Made by a program: the position numbers and the translations under genes. This document shows, piece after piece, positions 27,221-35,222 of a stretch of 64,000 nt of DNA (positions within the stretch are counted from its first letter, which is position 1; every line of letters begins with the position of its first letter). The stretch is from an uncultured Ruminococcus sp. (GTDB lineage: Bacteria; Bacillota; Clostridia; Oscillospirales; Acutalibacteraceae). Where the stretch lies: assembly GCA_900539465.1 (NCBI GenBank), contig UQCF01000002.1:62001-126000 (forward strand), read 5' to 3'. Under the pieces are notes generated by a model that worked only from the letters and a program-made list of their open reading frames with translations, searched no databases and was not told where the DNA came from.

Positions 27221-30052
27221 ATGCAGGTCAAGGATATTTTTGTAAAAGGTGCGCGTGAGCACAATTTAAAAAATATAGATGTTAAAATACCGAGGGATAA
27301 GCTTGTGGTGTTCACGGGTCTTTCCGGCTCGGGAAAGTCCTCGCTTGCATTTGACACCATTTATGCAGAGGGTCAGCGCAGATATGTCGAGTCGCTCTCG
27401 TCTTATGCGCGCCAGTTCCTCGGTCAGATGGAAAAGCCTGCCGTCGATTATATCGAGGGTCTGTCGCCGGCAATATCCATAGACCAAAAAACGACCTCAA
27501 AAAATCCGCGTTCAACGGTCGGCACGGTCACCGAAATTTATGATTATCTGCGTTTGCTTTATGCGAGAGTGGGCATACCTCATTGCCCCGTGTGCGGACG
27601 CGAGATAACGCGCCAGAGCGTTGATACGATAGTCGATAAAATAACGGAGCTGCCGGAGAAAACTAAAATACAGCTTCTCTCACCCATAGTCAGCGGCAGA
27701 AAGGGCGAATACGTCAAGGAGCTTGAGAGCGCACGCAAAAGCGGATTTGTCCGTGTGAGGATAGACGGAATAATTTACGATCTTTCGGAGCAGATAAAGC
27801 TTGATAAAAACAAAAAGCACAATATAGAAATAGTAGTGGACAGGCTCGTGATAAAAAGCGACATCAAGGGCAGACTTTCGGATTCTGTCGAGACCGCCAC
27901 AAAAATGTCCAACGGGCTTTTAATGGTTGACGTTGACGGAAAAGACGAGTTGCTTTTTTCACAAAACTATGCCTGCCCCGAGCACGGCGTGAGCGTAGAG
28001 GAGCTTTCACCGAGAATGTTCTCTTTTAACAATCCTTTCGGCGCCTGCCCCACCTGCGCGGGTCTCGGAGTATTTACAAAGCCGAATGTTCAACTCATAG
28101 TTCCCGATGAAAGTCTCTCGCTCAAAGAGGGCGCAATAAAGGCCTCCGGCTGGTCAAAGGCTGACGGCGGAACAATAGCGCAGATGTATTTTGAGGCTGT
28201 CGTATCGGCTTACGGCGGCAGTATGGAGATGCCGTATTCCTCTTTGCCGAAGGCGACAAAGGACGCTTTGATGTACGGCACAAACGGCAAAAAAATAAAA
28301 ATGGAGCGCCGCAGCGAATACGGAACGGGCACATATATGGCTGAATTTGAGGGAATAGTCAACAATCTTCAGCGCAGATATGACGAGACGACGAGCGACT
28401 ATTCGAGAAATGACATTGAGCAGTATATGAGTGTTGTGGATTGCCCCGAATGTAAAGGCGCAAGGCTTAAAAAAGAGTCACTCGGCGTTACCGTCGGCGG
28501 CATAAATATTGACGAGCTTTGCAAAAAGCCGATAAACAAAACCATGGTGTTCTTTGATGAGCTGAAGCTTTCGCAAAGAGATGAAATGATAGCAAAGGCG
28601 ATAATAAAAGAGATTAAAGACCGAATAAAATTTTTGTCGAGCGTTGGTCTTGAATATCTCACGCTGTCGCGCTCATCGGGTACGCTTTCGGGCGGCGAGA
28701 GCCAGCGTATACGCCTCGCAACGCAGATCGGCTCTTCACTTATGGGCGTGCTGTATGTTCTTGACGAGCCGAGCATAGGTCTGCATCAAAAAGATAATGA
28801 GAAGCTTCTCGATACCCTCCGCCATCTGCGCGATATAGGCAATACGCTTATAGTTGTTGAACATGATGAGGATACGATGTATGCCGCGGATTATATAGTC
28901 GATATAGGCCCCGGAGCAGGCATTCACGGCGGCAATGTTGTTTGCTGCGGCAGTGTGGAAGATATAAAGAACTGTGAAAACTCAATAACGGGTCAGTATT
29001 TGAGCGGCAAAAGGAAAATACCCATACCGGAAACAAGGCGCAAGGGCAACGGAAAATTTCTTGTTGTCAGAGGAGCGGCGCAAAACAACCTTAAAAATAT
29101 TGATGTTAAAATTCCGTTGGGCAAGTTCGTTTGCGTTACGGGTGTTTCCGGCTCGGGTAAATCCTCGCTTGTTAACGAGATAATTTATAAAAAGCTTGTT
29201 ACAGAGCTTAACGGCGCGAAAAAATTCCCCGGCAAGCACAGAGCTTTTGAGGGCATAGAAAATCTTGACAAGGTGATTGATATAGACCAGTCGCCCATAG
29301 GCAGAACTCCGCGCTCAAACCCGGCGACATATACGGGTGTGTTTAACGATATACGCGACCTTTATGCCGAGACGAAGGACGCGAAGCTTAAAGGCTATAA
29401 ATCGAGCCGCTTCTCTTTTAACGTCAAGGGCGGCAGATGTGAAGCGTGCCAGGGCGACGGAATAGTAAAAATCAAAATGCACTTTTTGCCTGATATTTAT
29501 GTGCCTTGCGAGGTCTGCGGCGGCGCAAGATATAACCGCGAAACGCTCGAGGTGAAATATAAGGGCAAAAGCATATATGACGTTTTAGAGATGACCGTTG
29601 AGGAGGCTGCGGAGTTTTTCGGCGCAGTGCCGAAAATCAGCCGCAAGCTCAAGACTCTTTGTGAAGTCGGTCTCGGATATGTCAAAGTCGGTCAGCCCGC
29701 AACAACGCTCTCCGGCGGCGAAGCGCAGAGAGTGAAGCTTGCGGCCGAGCTTTCTAAAAGAGACACGGGCAGAACAATTTACATTCTTGACGAGCCGACA
29801 ACGGGGCTTCACACCGCAGATGTTCATAAGCTGACGGACGTTTTGCAAAAGCTTGTGGACGGCGGCAACACAGTGCTTGTTATTGAGCACAACCTTGATG
29901 TTATAAAAATAGCCGACCACATAATAGACCTCGGCCCTGACGGCGGTGACAAGGGCGGCGAAATTGTTGCCGAGGGAACGCCGGAGCAGGTCGCAAAGGT
30001 CAAAGGCTCCTATACGGGTCAGTATCTTAAAAAGATGCTTGAGAAAAAATAA
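27221..30052 (+). CDS. uvrA: Excinuclease ABC subunit A
   Basis: 943 residues, full length. It scans DNA for damage and loads UvrB. Two ABC modules show Walker A GLSGSGKS and GVSGSGKS and signatures LSGGESQRIRLA and LSGGEAQRVKLA. Zinc-binding cysteine sets include CPVCGREI, CPEHG...CPTCAG and CEACQGDG...CEVCGG. GAGGG lies before the ATG. It is co-transcribed with uvrB from the SOS-controlled promoter. A relic of an acetyltransferase begins almost directly after its stop. Confidence 0.98.
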   Translation: MQVKDIFVKGAREHNLKNIDVKIPRDKLVVFTGLSGSGKSSLAFDTIYAEGQRRYVESLSSYARQFLGQMEKPAVDYIEGLSPAISIDQKTTSKNPRSTVGTVTEIYDYLRLLYARVGIPHCPVCGREITRQSVDTIVDKITELPEKTKIQLLSPIVSGRKGEYVKELESARKSGFVRVRIDGIIYDLSEQIKLDKNKKHNIEIVVDRLVIKSDIKGRLSDSVETATKMSNGLLMVDVDGKDELLFSQNYACPEHGVSVEELSPRMFSFNNPFGACPTCAGLGVFTKPNVQLIVPDESLSLKEGAIKASGWSKADGGTIAQMYFEAVVSAYGGSMEMPYSSLPKATKDALMYGTNGKKIKMERRSEYGTGTYMAEFEGIVNNLQRRYDETTSDYSRNDIEQYMSVVDCPECKGARLKKESLGVTVGGINIDELCKKPINKTMVFFDELKLSQRDEMIAKAIIKEIKDRIKFLSSVGLEYLTLSRSSGTLSGGESQRIRLATQIGSSLMGVLYVLDEPSIGLHQKDNEKLLDTLRHLRDIGNTLIVVEHDEDTMYAADYIVDIGPGAGIHGGNVVCCGSVEDIKNCENSITGQYLSGKRKIPIPETRRKGNGKFLVVRGAAQNNLKNIDVKIPLGKFVCVTGVSGSGKSSLVNEIIYKKLVTELNGAKKFPGKHRAFEGIENLDKVIDIDQSPIGRTPRSNPATYTGVFNDIRDLYAETKDAKLKGYKSSRFSFNVKGGRCEACQGDGIVKIKMHFLPDIYVPCEVCGGARYNRETLEVKYKGKSIYDVLEMTVEEAAEFFGAVPKISRKLKTLCEVGLGYVKVGQPATTLSGGEAQRVKLAAELSKRDTGRTIYILDEPTTGLHTADVHKLTDVLQKLVDGGNTVLVIEHNLDVIKIADHIIDLGPDGGDKGGEIVAEGTPEQVAKVKGSYTGQYLKKMLEKK

Positions 30053-30060
30053 AAGAAGTA

Positions 30061-30253
30061 TTGCCATATAATGTTGTCGTCGGAGTTCCTGCAAAAGAAA
30101 TCAAAAAACGCTTTGACGAAAAAACGGTTGAGGCACTTTTAAATCTCTGCCGGTGAAATTGAGAAAATCCGCCGAAGTATAAAGCTTATTCAAAATATCA
30201 AGACAGGAAAGCCGCAAAAAATCCCGGTTTATAAACTTCTTATAAACAAATGA
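30061..30253 (+). pseudogene. Relic of a hexapeptide (CatB-like) acetyltransferase C-terminus
   Basis: Frame 1 from 30061 reads LPYNVVVGVPAKEIKKRF and on to a stop at 30154. From 30149 the +1 frame continues AGEIEKIRRSIKLIQN and then ...PVYKLLINK to the stop at 30251-30253. VVGVPAKEIKKRF is the hallmark end of left-handed beta-helix xenobiotic/antibiotic O-acetyltransferases, whose C-terminal helix normally follows. The hexapeptide-repeat body is missing and one frameshift splits the rest, so about 60 residues remain. It begins 8 bp after the uvrA stop, which suggests a deletion joined the fragment to uvrA. Confidence 0.65.
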
Positions 30254-30264
30254 GTAACAAATAG

Positions 30265-30297
30265 GGCAATGTGTAACAATTTTACACATTGCCTTTT
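30265..30297 (+). terminator. Terminator after uvrA and the acetyltransferase relic
   Basis: A perfect 12-bp stem (30265-30276 with 30282-30293), 5-nt loop and T-rich tail. Confidence 0.85.
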
Positions 30298-30383
30298 ATT
30301 TGCCCGTTTTATGTCGAATATATTTTATGTATTATGCAGATAAAGGAGCCGGACGGCTTACATTTTTGAAAGGAATGTTCTTG

Positions 30384-31037
30384 ATGGAAAAAACAAAAAA
30401 CGGCGAAAAAAATCTTGATTTTTATGAGCTTGTGTGGATATTTGCCGCTTGCTGCGTTATAGGCTTTGCCGTGGAGACTGCATGGTGCTTCATACGCCAC
30501 GGTTATATCGAAAGCAGAAAATCTTTGGTTTACGGCCCGTTGAGCGTCGCATACGGCATGGGCGGCGTGCTGCTCACTCTTGTGCTTTCGCGTTTTAAAA
30601 ATGCCAAAGGGTGGAAGGTGTTTCTGATATCATTCCTCGTTGGCACGGCTGCCGAATATATCTGCTCGCTCGGGCAGGAGATAGTGTTCGGCTCTGTCGC
30701 GTGGGATTACAGCTCACTTCCGCTTAACATAAACGGCAGGGTATGTCTTTTGTATTCGCTTTTTTGGGGTGTGCTCGGTATATTCTGGGTCAAGGTATTT
30801 ATGCCCGTGACCGAGAAGCTGTTGAAAAAAATCCCGGTTGATTTGTCGCACATTCTGATTTGGGCTTTTGTTGCTTTCTTTGTCTTTGATGCCGCACTCT
30901 CCGCCACGGCGGCGCTCAGAATGAATGAGCGCGAGGTCGGCAAAGCTCCGTCAAACTCCGTTGAAGTCTTTCTTGACGAGCATTTCCCCGACGAACGTAT
31001 GCACAGCATATATGCAAATTCAAGGGATGTAGAGTAA
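30384..31037 (+). CDS. Membrane protein of the putative ABC-transporter type IV (CmpB-like) family
   Basis: 217 residues from the ATG at 30384 (AAAGGA 9 nt upstream). About five hydrophobic segments: residues 14-32, 53-68, 77-93, 116-138 and 156-175. Conserved family features are YGPLSVAYGMGGVLL, VAWDYSSLPLNINGRV and SLFWGVLG, matching the PF06541-type proteins often labelled putative ABC transporter permease. The true function is unknown. A soluble tail of about 40 residues follows the last helix. It converges with the acyltransferase gene across a shared hairpin. Confidence 0.72.
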   Translation: MEKTKNGEKNLDFYELVWIFAACCVIGFAVETAWCFIRHGYIESRKSLVYGPLSVAYGMGGVLLTLVLSRFKNAKGWKVFLISFLVGTAAEYICSLGQEIVFGSVAWDYSSLPLNINGRVCLLYSLFWGVLGIFWVKVFMPVTEKLLKKIPVDLSHILIWAFVAFFVFDAALSATAALRMNEREVGKAPSNSVEVFLDEHFPDERMHSIYANSRDVE

Positions 31038-31063
31038 GGTTAAAAATTCATATTCAAAATAAA

Positions 31064-31112
31064 AAAGCTATAATTCGCAAACAGCAGTTAATGCAGTGCG
31101 TATTATAGCTTT
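31064..31112. terminator. Bidirectional hairpin, AGCTATAAT type
   Basis: Arms 31064-31079 and 31097-31112 pair at 15 of 16 positions between convergent genes, with an A-run before and T-rich sequence after. Same outer stem as the hairpins at 11558 and 51039. Confidence 0.75.
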
Positions 31113-31124
31113 GGTCGTTTTACA

Positions 31125-31973
31125 CTACCATTTGAGCATTTGCTCCGGTGTGGCAAATATATCATCAAGTTTTTTAAAAAAAGGAGTGAGATCGCCGAAA
31201 TCCAAAGCACGATGGTCAAAGGCGAGAAGAACCGGCAAAAACATTCTTATACCTATTTGCTTTTCTCCGTTTCGGTCTGTATATATACCGGGCTTTTCGC
31301 TTATTGAGCCTATGCCTATTGCAGAAATCTGCGGCGGTATAACCTCTATAACAGACATGGTGTTATGAGAGCCGCGATAAACCGAGCCGGTGCTGGTTAT
31401 TGTTATTGTGCCCTGTTCAATATCTTCTTTTGTCAGCCTTTCATCGGCAGGTATGCTGTTATAATTTTTCTTGTCTTTACCTCTTAACGTCACAACCTTG
31501 TGTCTGCCTGTTCTTGCACCTATGAGTCTGCCGAGTGTTGTAATAAGCTTTCCTTTTTTGAGTGCGGAGAGAGTGCCGCTCATAGGCACCGAAAACATGG
31601 CTTCGGTGAGGTCTGTTTTTTTCATCCTTCTCTTTACGTCAAGAATGTAGTTTTGCATATTTTCAAGCGTTCTGTTTTCAAAATTGTGCAGGCTTATTGT
31701 CATCATATCTCCGCTTGGCATAATCATAGGCATAGATATGTTTATGTCCTTATAAGTTTCGATTTTTCCTCTTACAAGCCTACGGTTAAACTCAATGTGC
31801 CCGTTCATTTGCGGGCAGTTTTTTATCCCCATAGTCATAGCTTTTAAAAGAACGGTGTTGAGTGTGATTCCGTTCGGTTTTATATTTGCTTTAAAAAATT
31901 CCAGAAAATCCGTAATGTCCGCCTCATATATTGCCGCCGAGTGGGGGACAGTCCTCCACGATTCGCTTGTCAT
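31125..31973 (-). CDS. 2-oxoacid dehydrogenase E2-like acyltransferase, probably frameshifted near its start
   Basis: 282 residues from the first in-frame ATG. The sequence is the catalytic domain of the lipoate acyltransferase (E2) family without lipoyl or binding domains: PHSAAIYEADITDFLEFFK at the start, then AIGIGSISEKP and the active-site-like HRALDFGD near the end. The same frame continues upstream without an ATG through IQRKIVAN and YRGKRGFEII, which look like genuine E2 sequence. A good ribosome-binding site and ATG (32062) lie in a different frame, separated by a six-A run (complement 32046-32051). Adding one A would join them. No E1 or E3 partner genes are near, so it is probably not part of a dehydrogenase complex. 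Confidence 0.72.
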   Translation of the reverse strand: MTSESWRTVPHSAAIYEADITDFLEFFKANIKPNGITLNTVLLKAMTMGIKNCPQMNGHIEFNRRLVRGKIETYKDINISMPMIMPSGDMMTISLHNFENRTLENMQNYILDVKRRMKKTDLTEAMFSVPMSGTLSALKKGKLITTLGRLIGARTGRHKVVTLRGKDKKNYNSIPADERLTKEDIEQGTITITSTGSVYRGSHNTMSVIEVIPPQISAIGIGSISEKPGIYTDRNGEKQIGIRMFLPVLLAFDHRALDFGDLTPFFKKLDDIFATPEQMLKW

Positions 31974-32240
31974 GTTTGCAACTATTTTTCTCTGAATACC
32001 GAAATGCTCGGTTTTTATAATTTCAAAGCCGCGTTTGCCGCGGTATTTTTTGTTTCGGACATATTCATCTCTCCCTTACTTCCATGATTGTATCAAAAAT
32101 GAATTTGAAAACTACACTTTTATAAGTGGTTATCGAAGTGCATAGTGTTTTAATAAAATCCCCCAAAAGCCTTGAAAATAAAGGATTTATCGCAAAATGC
32201 TCACCTTAACTTATTATACGATTTCACACTGTTTCATTCG

Positions 32241-32280
32241 CCCCTTGCAAGCTGATAAGGGCAAACACAAGGGCAAGAAA
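32241..32280. repeat. Left member of a 19-bp repeat pair flanking the mobile relic and sigma genes
   Basis: ATAAGGGCAAACACAAGGG at 32255-32273 matches ATAAGGGCAAAAACAAGGG at 34254-34272 with one mismatch, in the same orientation and 1,999 bp apart. CCCCTTG at 32241 can pair with CAAGGG, giving a hairpin as at the second copy. Confidence 0.6.
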
Positions 32281-32363
32281 ATCTGATAACAAGATATAAC
32301 AGAATGTGGCAATCGGAGAACTGTGACATATGTGCGAATATATTATACTGGAGGATTTATTAA

Positions 32364-32465
32364 ATGGACAAGTACATTTTCGATGAAAGCAATGGCTTAG
32401 GATTGATGAATAACATTCAAACCTACGCAAGAGAGATTGTCAACAACGAATTGATTTACGCATAA
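32364..32465 (+). pseudogene. tnpV: Internally deleted tnpV mini-ORF
   Basis: 33 codons behind a good GGAGG site. The first 12 residues, MDKYIFDESNGL, match the N-terminus of the transposon-encoded TnpV protein, and the last 19, MNNIQTYAREIVNNELIYA, match its C-terminus. The roughly 80 residues that normally lie between are gone and the frame is kept. TnpV accompanies conjugative and mobilisable transposons of Clostridia, so this is the scar of such an element. A terminator follows directly. Confidence 0.75.
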
Positions 32466-32474
32466 TATAAGTGA

Positions 32475-32509
32475 AGGGCGAAGATACTTTCAACGGTATC
32501 TTCGTCCTT
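32475..32509 (+). terminator. Terminator after the tnpV remnant
   Basis: Arms 32477-32488 and 32496-32507 pair over 12 positions with one G-U, followed by a T-rich tail. Confidence 0.8.
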
Positions 32510-32669
32510 TTGCTTGTACTTATATTTGTAACGCTTTTAGGTGTCAAAACCCTTGCGCCACAAGGCTTTTGAAGCCTTTCTTTTCGAGTGGTAATGGTTT
32601 TTATATTGCCTGTCAAATTTTTGTGGGTATAGGCGTTACACAAAGTTTATTGTATATGAAATTTGCAGA

Positions 32670-33362
32670 TTATTCTTGGATTTGGCTCAAATCAAATGCA
32701 CCGTTCTCAATCAACTTCAAAATTGTGTCTACCAAGTTGTTTTTTACAGTTTCACTTTCATTTTCAACGCCAGAATACTCTACATAAATAGTGTTCTCTC
32801 CCATATCAAAGGATGCATAATATATTACGGTTTTGATACCTTGACTATTTGACTTTGTTACGAAATATCCTGCATTGATATCAACGCCGTCTACACTTGA
32901 AGTGATTGTATTTCCATCAATGATAGTATCTAATAGATTTACACCCTGTTTAGATACTACCATTCTTGTATCACCAATTTTTCCCTCAAAACCCAGAATA
33001 TTATGATTGTCAGCATCAAAGTAAGCATCTGCGGTAACAGGCAAGTCTGCAAAAAGCATTTCAATCTCAGCATTGCTCAAAGGTCTTGTTGTTACATTTA
33101 AGTTAATTGAAGATTGTGATAAGTCATTTTTAACAAAAGTAATTGTTTCTCCACCATCCAGCGTGGCAATATCGTTTTTTGTACCAAACAGATTGCCTTG
33201 AAAAACTCCAACTCCAATCAGAGCGACAAGTGCAAAGCAAGCAGCAACAGACACCCATTTTTGCCGATTAGTTATTTTACTTGTTTTTTTCATAGGTTCA
33301 GCCTCCTTAATATACTGATTATCGACATTTCCCAATGCCCTTAAAAGTTTCTTTTCTTTCAT
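32670..33362 (-). CDS. Membrane-anchored anti-sigma-like protein
   Basis: 230 residues. A cytoplasmic N-terminus of about 35 charged residues (YIKEAEPMKKTSKITNRQKW) is followed by one membrane helix (VSVAACFALVALIGVGVF) and an extracytoplasmic domain of about 170 residues. This topology and the ATGA overlap with the sigma gene upstream are what is expected of an anti-sigma factor. No zinc HxxxCxxC motif is present, so it is not a ZAS-type anti-sigma factor. By eye the gene is AT-richer than the flanking core genes, consistent with acquisition along with the nearby mobile-element debris. Confidence 0.72.
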   Translation of the reverse strand: MKEKKLLRALGNVDNQYIKEAEPMKKTSKITNRQKWVSVAACFALVALIGVGVFQGNLFGTKNDIATLDGGETITFVKNDLSQSSINLNVTTRPLSNAEIEMLFADLPVTADAYFDADNHNILGFEGKIGDTRMVVSKQGVNLLDTIIDGNTITSSVDGVDINAGYFVTKSNSQGIKTVIYYASFDMGENTIYVEYSGVENESETVKNNLVDTILKLIENGAFDLSQIQE

Positions 33363-33922
33363 ACAGAGATACCTTCTTTCTCTAACAATTTTTTAAGTTC
33401 ATTCCTTGAACGAAATAATGACATCTTGATTTTGCTCTCGCTCATACCATATTCCGTTGCAATTTCTTTAATGGGCGATAAATACCAATATCTTCTCATA
33501 AAGATTTTTCGCTGTTCCAATGACAGAGAAGACAGAAAACGGTTAAGAATATCCGTTAGAGCGATTTCTTCAACAATGTTTTCAGTATTATCCAACGATG
33601 ATGGTATACACTCTTGAATTTCGTCAAAGACCAACGGCATTTGTCCACCGTTACGCTTTTTAGCATTGAACAATTCGTACCTGTCCAACGATAGATTGCG
33701 GGTAATCTTACCTAAAAAAGTTTTCAGGATGGAAGGACGGTTAGGAGGTATGCTGTTCCAAGCTCTTAAATAAGTATCATTTACACATTCCTCGCTGTCT
33801 TCGTCATTGTGAAGAATATTAAAGGCTATGTATCTGCAATACTTTCCGTATTTTTTTGAAGTTTCGGATATAGCAGCTTCGGAGCGCTCCCAATATAAAT
33901 CTAATATCTGCTTATCATCCAT
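33359..33922 (-). CDS. ECF-type RNA polymerase sigma factor
   Basis: 187 residues with the two ECF domains. Region 2 is at about 20-85 (CRYIAFNILHNDEDSEECVNDTYLRAWNSIPP, with the -10 binding helices). Region 4 is at about 125-180 (LSLEQRKIFMRRYWYLSPIKEIATEYGMSESKIKMSLFRSRNEL, the -35 binding helix-turn-helix). GGAGGAG precedes the ATG. It overlaps the membrane protein gene by 4 nt. A candidate autoregulated promoter is at 33966-33992. Target genes cannot be read from the window. Confidence 0.93.
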   Translation of the reverse strand: MDDKQILDLYWERSEAAISETSKKYGKYCRYIAFNILHNDEDSEECVNDTYLRAWNSIPPNRPSILKTFLGKITRNLSLDRYELFNAKKRNGGQMPLVFDEIQECIPSSLDNTENIVEEIALTDILNRFLSSLSLEQRKIFMRRYWYLSPIKEIATEYGMSESKIKMSLFRSRNELKKLLEKEGISV

Positions 33923-33965
33923 AGGCTTCTCCTCCTTCCCTTAGTATTAAGGCCTTTCACCCTAA

Positions 33966-33992
33966 TAGACGGGGAAAATGTGTCATACGTCA
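33966..33992 (-). promoter_or_regulatory. Candidate ECF-type promoter of the sigma operon
   Basis: On the minus strand TGACGT (33992-33987), 15 nt, and CGTCTA (33971-33966). The CGTCTA -10 element is typical of ECF-dependent promoters and would give a leader of about 35 nt before the sigma gene, suggesting autoregulation. Confidence 0.5.
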
Positions 33993-34370
33993 CTAAATTC
34001 AAAAAAATCTTCCTCATTTTTTAAATTATATCATTTACTTGTGAATTTTTCTATGTTGTTTATGTATGCACCACAGGGGAAGCCCCCTGCGGTGTAGTTG
34101 TCTTAGTCAAAGTTACCTTTCTCTGTCAAAGGATTTTCTGTTTCGTGTCTGCTGTTTGCCCTCTGCCTGAATGTGTCGGAAGCGAACTTCCGCAAGACTG
34201 CTGGATAAGGTAGTCGGGGAAGCCTAAACAAAAAGTTTCCCTTGTTTCGACTCATAAGGGCAAAAACAAGGGAAAAAACATAAGGAATGAACATTAAAAT
34301 GCCGATTTTCCTTAAAAATACAAGGGTTTCGGAGAATTAAATAGATAAATTTGAATTTGTCGGTCAGGTT
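33993..34370. other. Gene-free stretch with mobile-element-like debris
   Basis: No gene supported. It holds GGGGAAGCCCCC (34077-34088), a perfect 12-bp stem TTTCCCTTGTTT/AAACAAGGGAAA (34236-34247 with 34264-34275), and the second copy of the 19-bp repeat (34254-34272). A 63-codon minus-strand frame here (34103-34294) shares a short LVFAL-type stretch with the frame at the other repeat copy, which reflects repeat DNA and not a conserved protein. Confidence 0.45.
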
Positions 34371-34372
34371 TA

Positions 34373-34401
34373 TTGATAAAACGCTTTTGTTATGCTACAA
34401 T
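34373..34401 (+). promoter_or_regulatory. Promoter of the HAD-lacZ operon
   Basis: TTGATA (34373-34378), exactly 17 nt, TACAAT (34396-34401) with an extended TG. Transcription should start near 34408. Confidence 0.7.
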
Positions 34402-34407
34402 AACAAG

Positions 34408-34567
34408 GGCAACAGTGCAAAATCAGAGGCTAACGGCCTTGTGCCGGATTCGGCTGTGTTTGCGGAATGTACCCGAAATTTTGCATATTTCGGCAAAGAG
34501 CCGCAAGCGCAAAGCATGACGCTGCGGTTGCGCGGTATTGCTTTAAATCTATCGGTTGGTGACAGAC
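34408..34567 (+). promoter_or_regulatory. Structured 160-nt leader of the HAD-lacZ operon
   Basis: TGCAAAAT (34416-34423) pairs with ATTTTGCA (34478-34485), enclosing two hairpins: AGGC/GCCT (34427-34439) and GCCG/CGGC (34443-34454). A separate hairpin, CCGC-AGCG with CGCT-GCGG, spans 34501-34527. A closed multi-branch fold before a sugar-metabolism operon could be a cis-acting RNA. No known riboswitch class was recognised. Confidence 0.4.
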
Positions 34568-35221
34568 ATGGTAAAAGCTGTAATATTCGACATGGACGGC
34601 TTGCTGTTAGACAGCGAGCGCGCCTCTTATGAGGCAATGCAAAAAAATTGTGAAAAGCTTGGCGTGAAGATAGACAAAGATTTTTACTGCTCGCTTTTGG
34701 GTCTTAGCAATACAGATGCCAAAGAGCAGGTTTATAAGCATTTTAACGGTAAAATCGACGTTGATAAATATTTTGACGATATGTTTTCTCTTGTTAAAGA
34801 AGAATATATAAAAAACGGCGTTCCCGTTAAAAAAGGAGCATTTGAATTGCTCGAATATCTTAAAAGCAACGGTATTGCCGCGGTTGTGGCTTCGTCTTCC
34901 GAAAAAAACTGGGTCGAGTGGCTGCTGAAAAAAGCTTCGCTTTATGATTGCTTTGACGGTTTTATGTGCGGCGATGAAGTTGAAAACGCCAAACCCGATC
35001 CCGAAATATTTTTAAAGGCCTGCCAAAAAGCAGGCGCAGAGCCTAAAGATTCTCTTGTGCTTGAGGACGCGCAAAGCGGCATTGAGGCGGCAAATGCGGC
35101 AGGAATACCCGTAATTTGCGTGCGCGATATGCTTGACCCCGATGAAAAGCATAAAAAAATGACCTTGGCGGTTATGGATTCGCTGATTGAAGTTAAGGAA
35201 TACCTCGAAAGGGTGCAATAA
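34568..35221 (+). CDS. HAD-superfamily hydrolase, beta-phosphoglucomutase-like
   Basis: 217 residues from the ATG at 34568 (GGTGA upstream; an in-frame TTG four codons earlier is less likely). Motif I is FDMDGLLLDSE with the DxD nucleophile pair, motif II is in VVASSS, and motif III/IV are K in GDEVENAKPDPEIFLKA and LEDAQSGIEAANAAG. The four-helix C1 cap is between residues 15 and 85. This is subfamily IA: a sugar-phosphate phosphatase or a beta-phosphoglucomutase-like enzyme. It is in one transcript with lacZ, one base apart, so a role with hexose phosphates is likely. Confidence 0.85.
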   Translation: MVKAVIFDMDGLLLDSERASYEAMQKNCEKLGVKIDKDFYCSLLGLSNTDAKEQVYKHFNGKIDVDKYFDDMFSLVKEEYIKNGVPVKKGAFELLEYLKSNGIAAVVASSSEKNWVEWLLKKASLYDCFDGFMCGDEVENAKPDPEIFLKACQKAGAEPKDSLVLEDAQSGIEAANAAGIPVICVRDMLDPDEKHKKMTLAVMDSLIEVKEYLERVQ

Positions 35222-35222
35222 T

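Noticed and set aside
32520..32660. A tRNA gene or attachment site near the TGTAACGC/GCGTTACA pair
   Set aside because: No cloverleaf can be drawn, and the 8-bp inverted pair alone is too weak to call an attachment site.
34077..34088. GGGGAAGCCCCC hairpin as terminator
   Set aside because: It has no T-run and does not follow a gene end.
34408..34567. A known riboswitch class before HAD-lacZ
   Set aside because: I could not match the conserved cores of the common classes; it is kept only as an unassigned structured leader.
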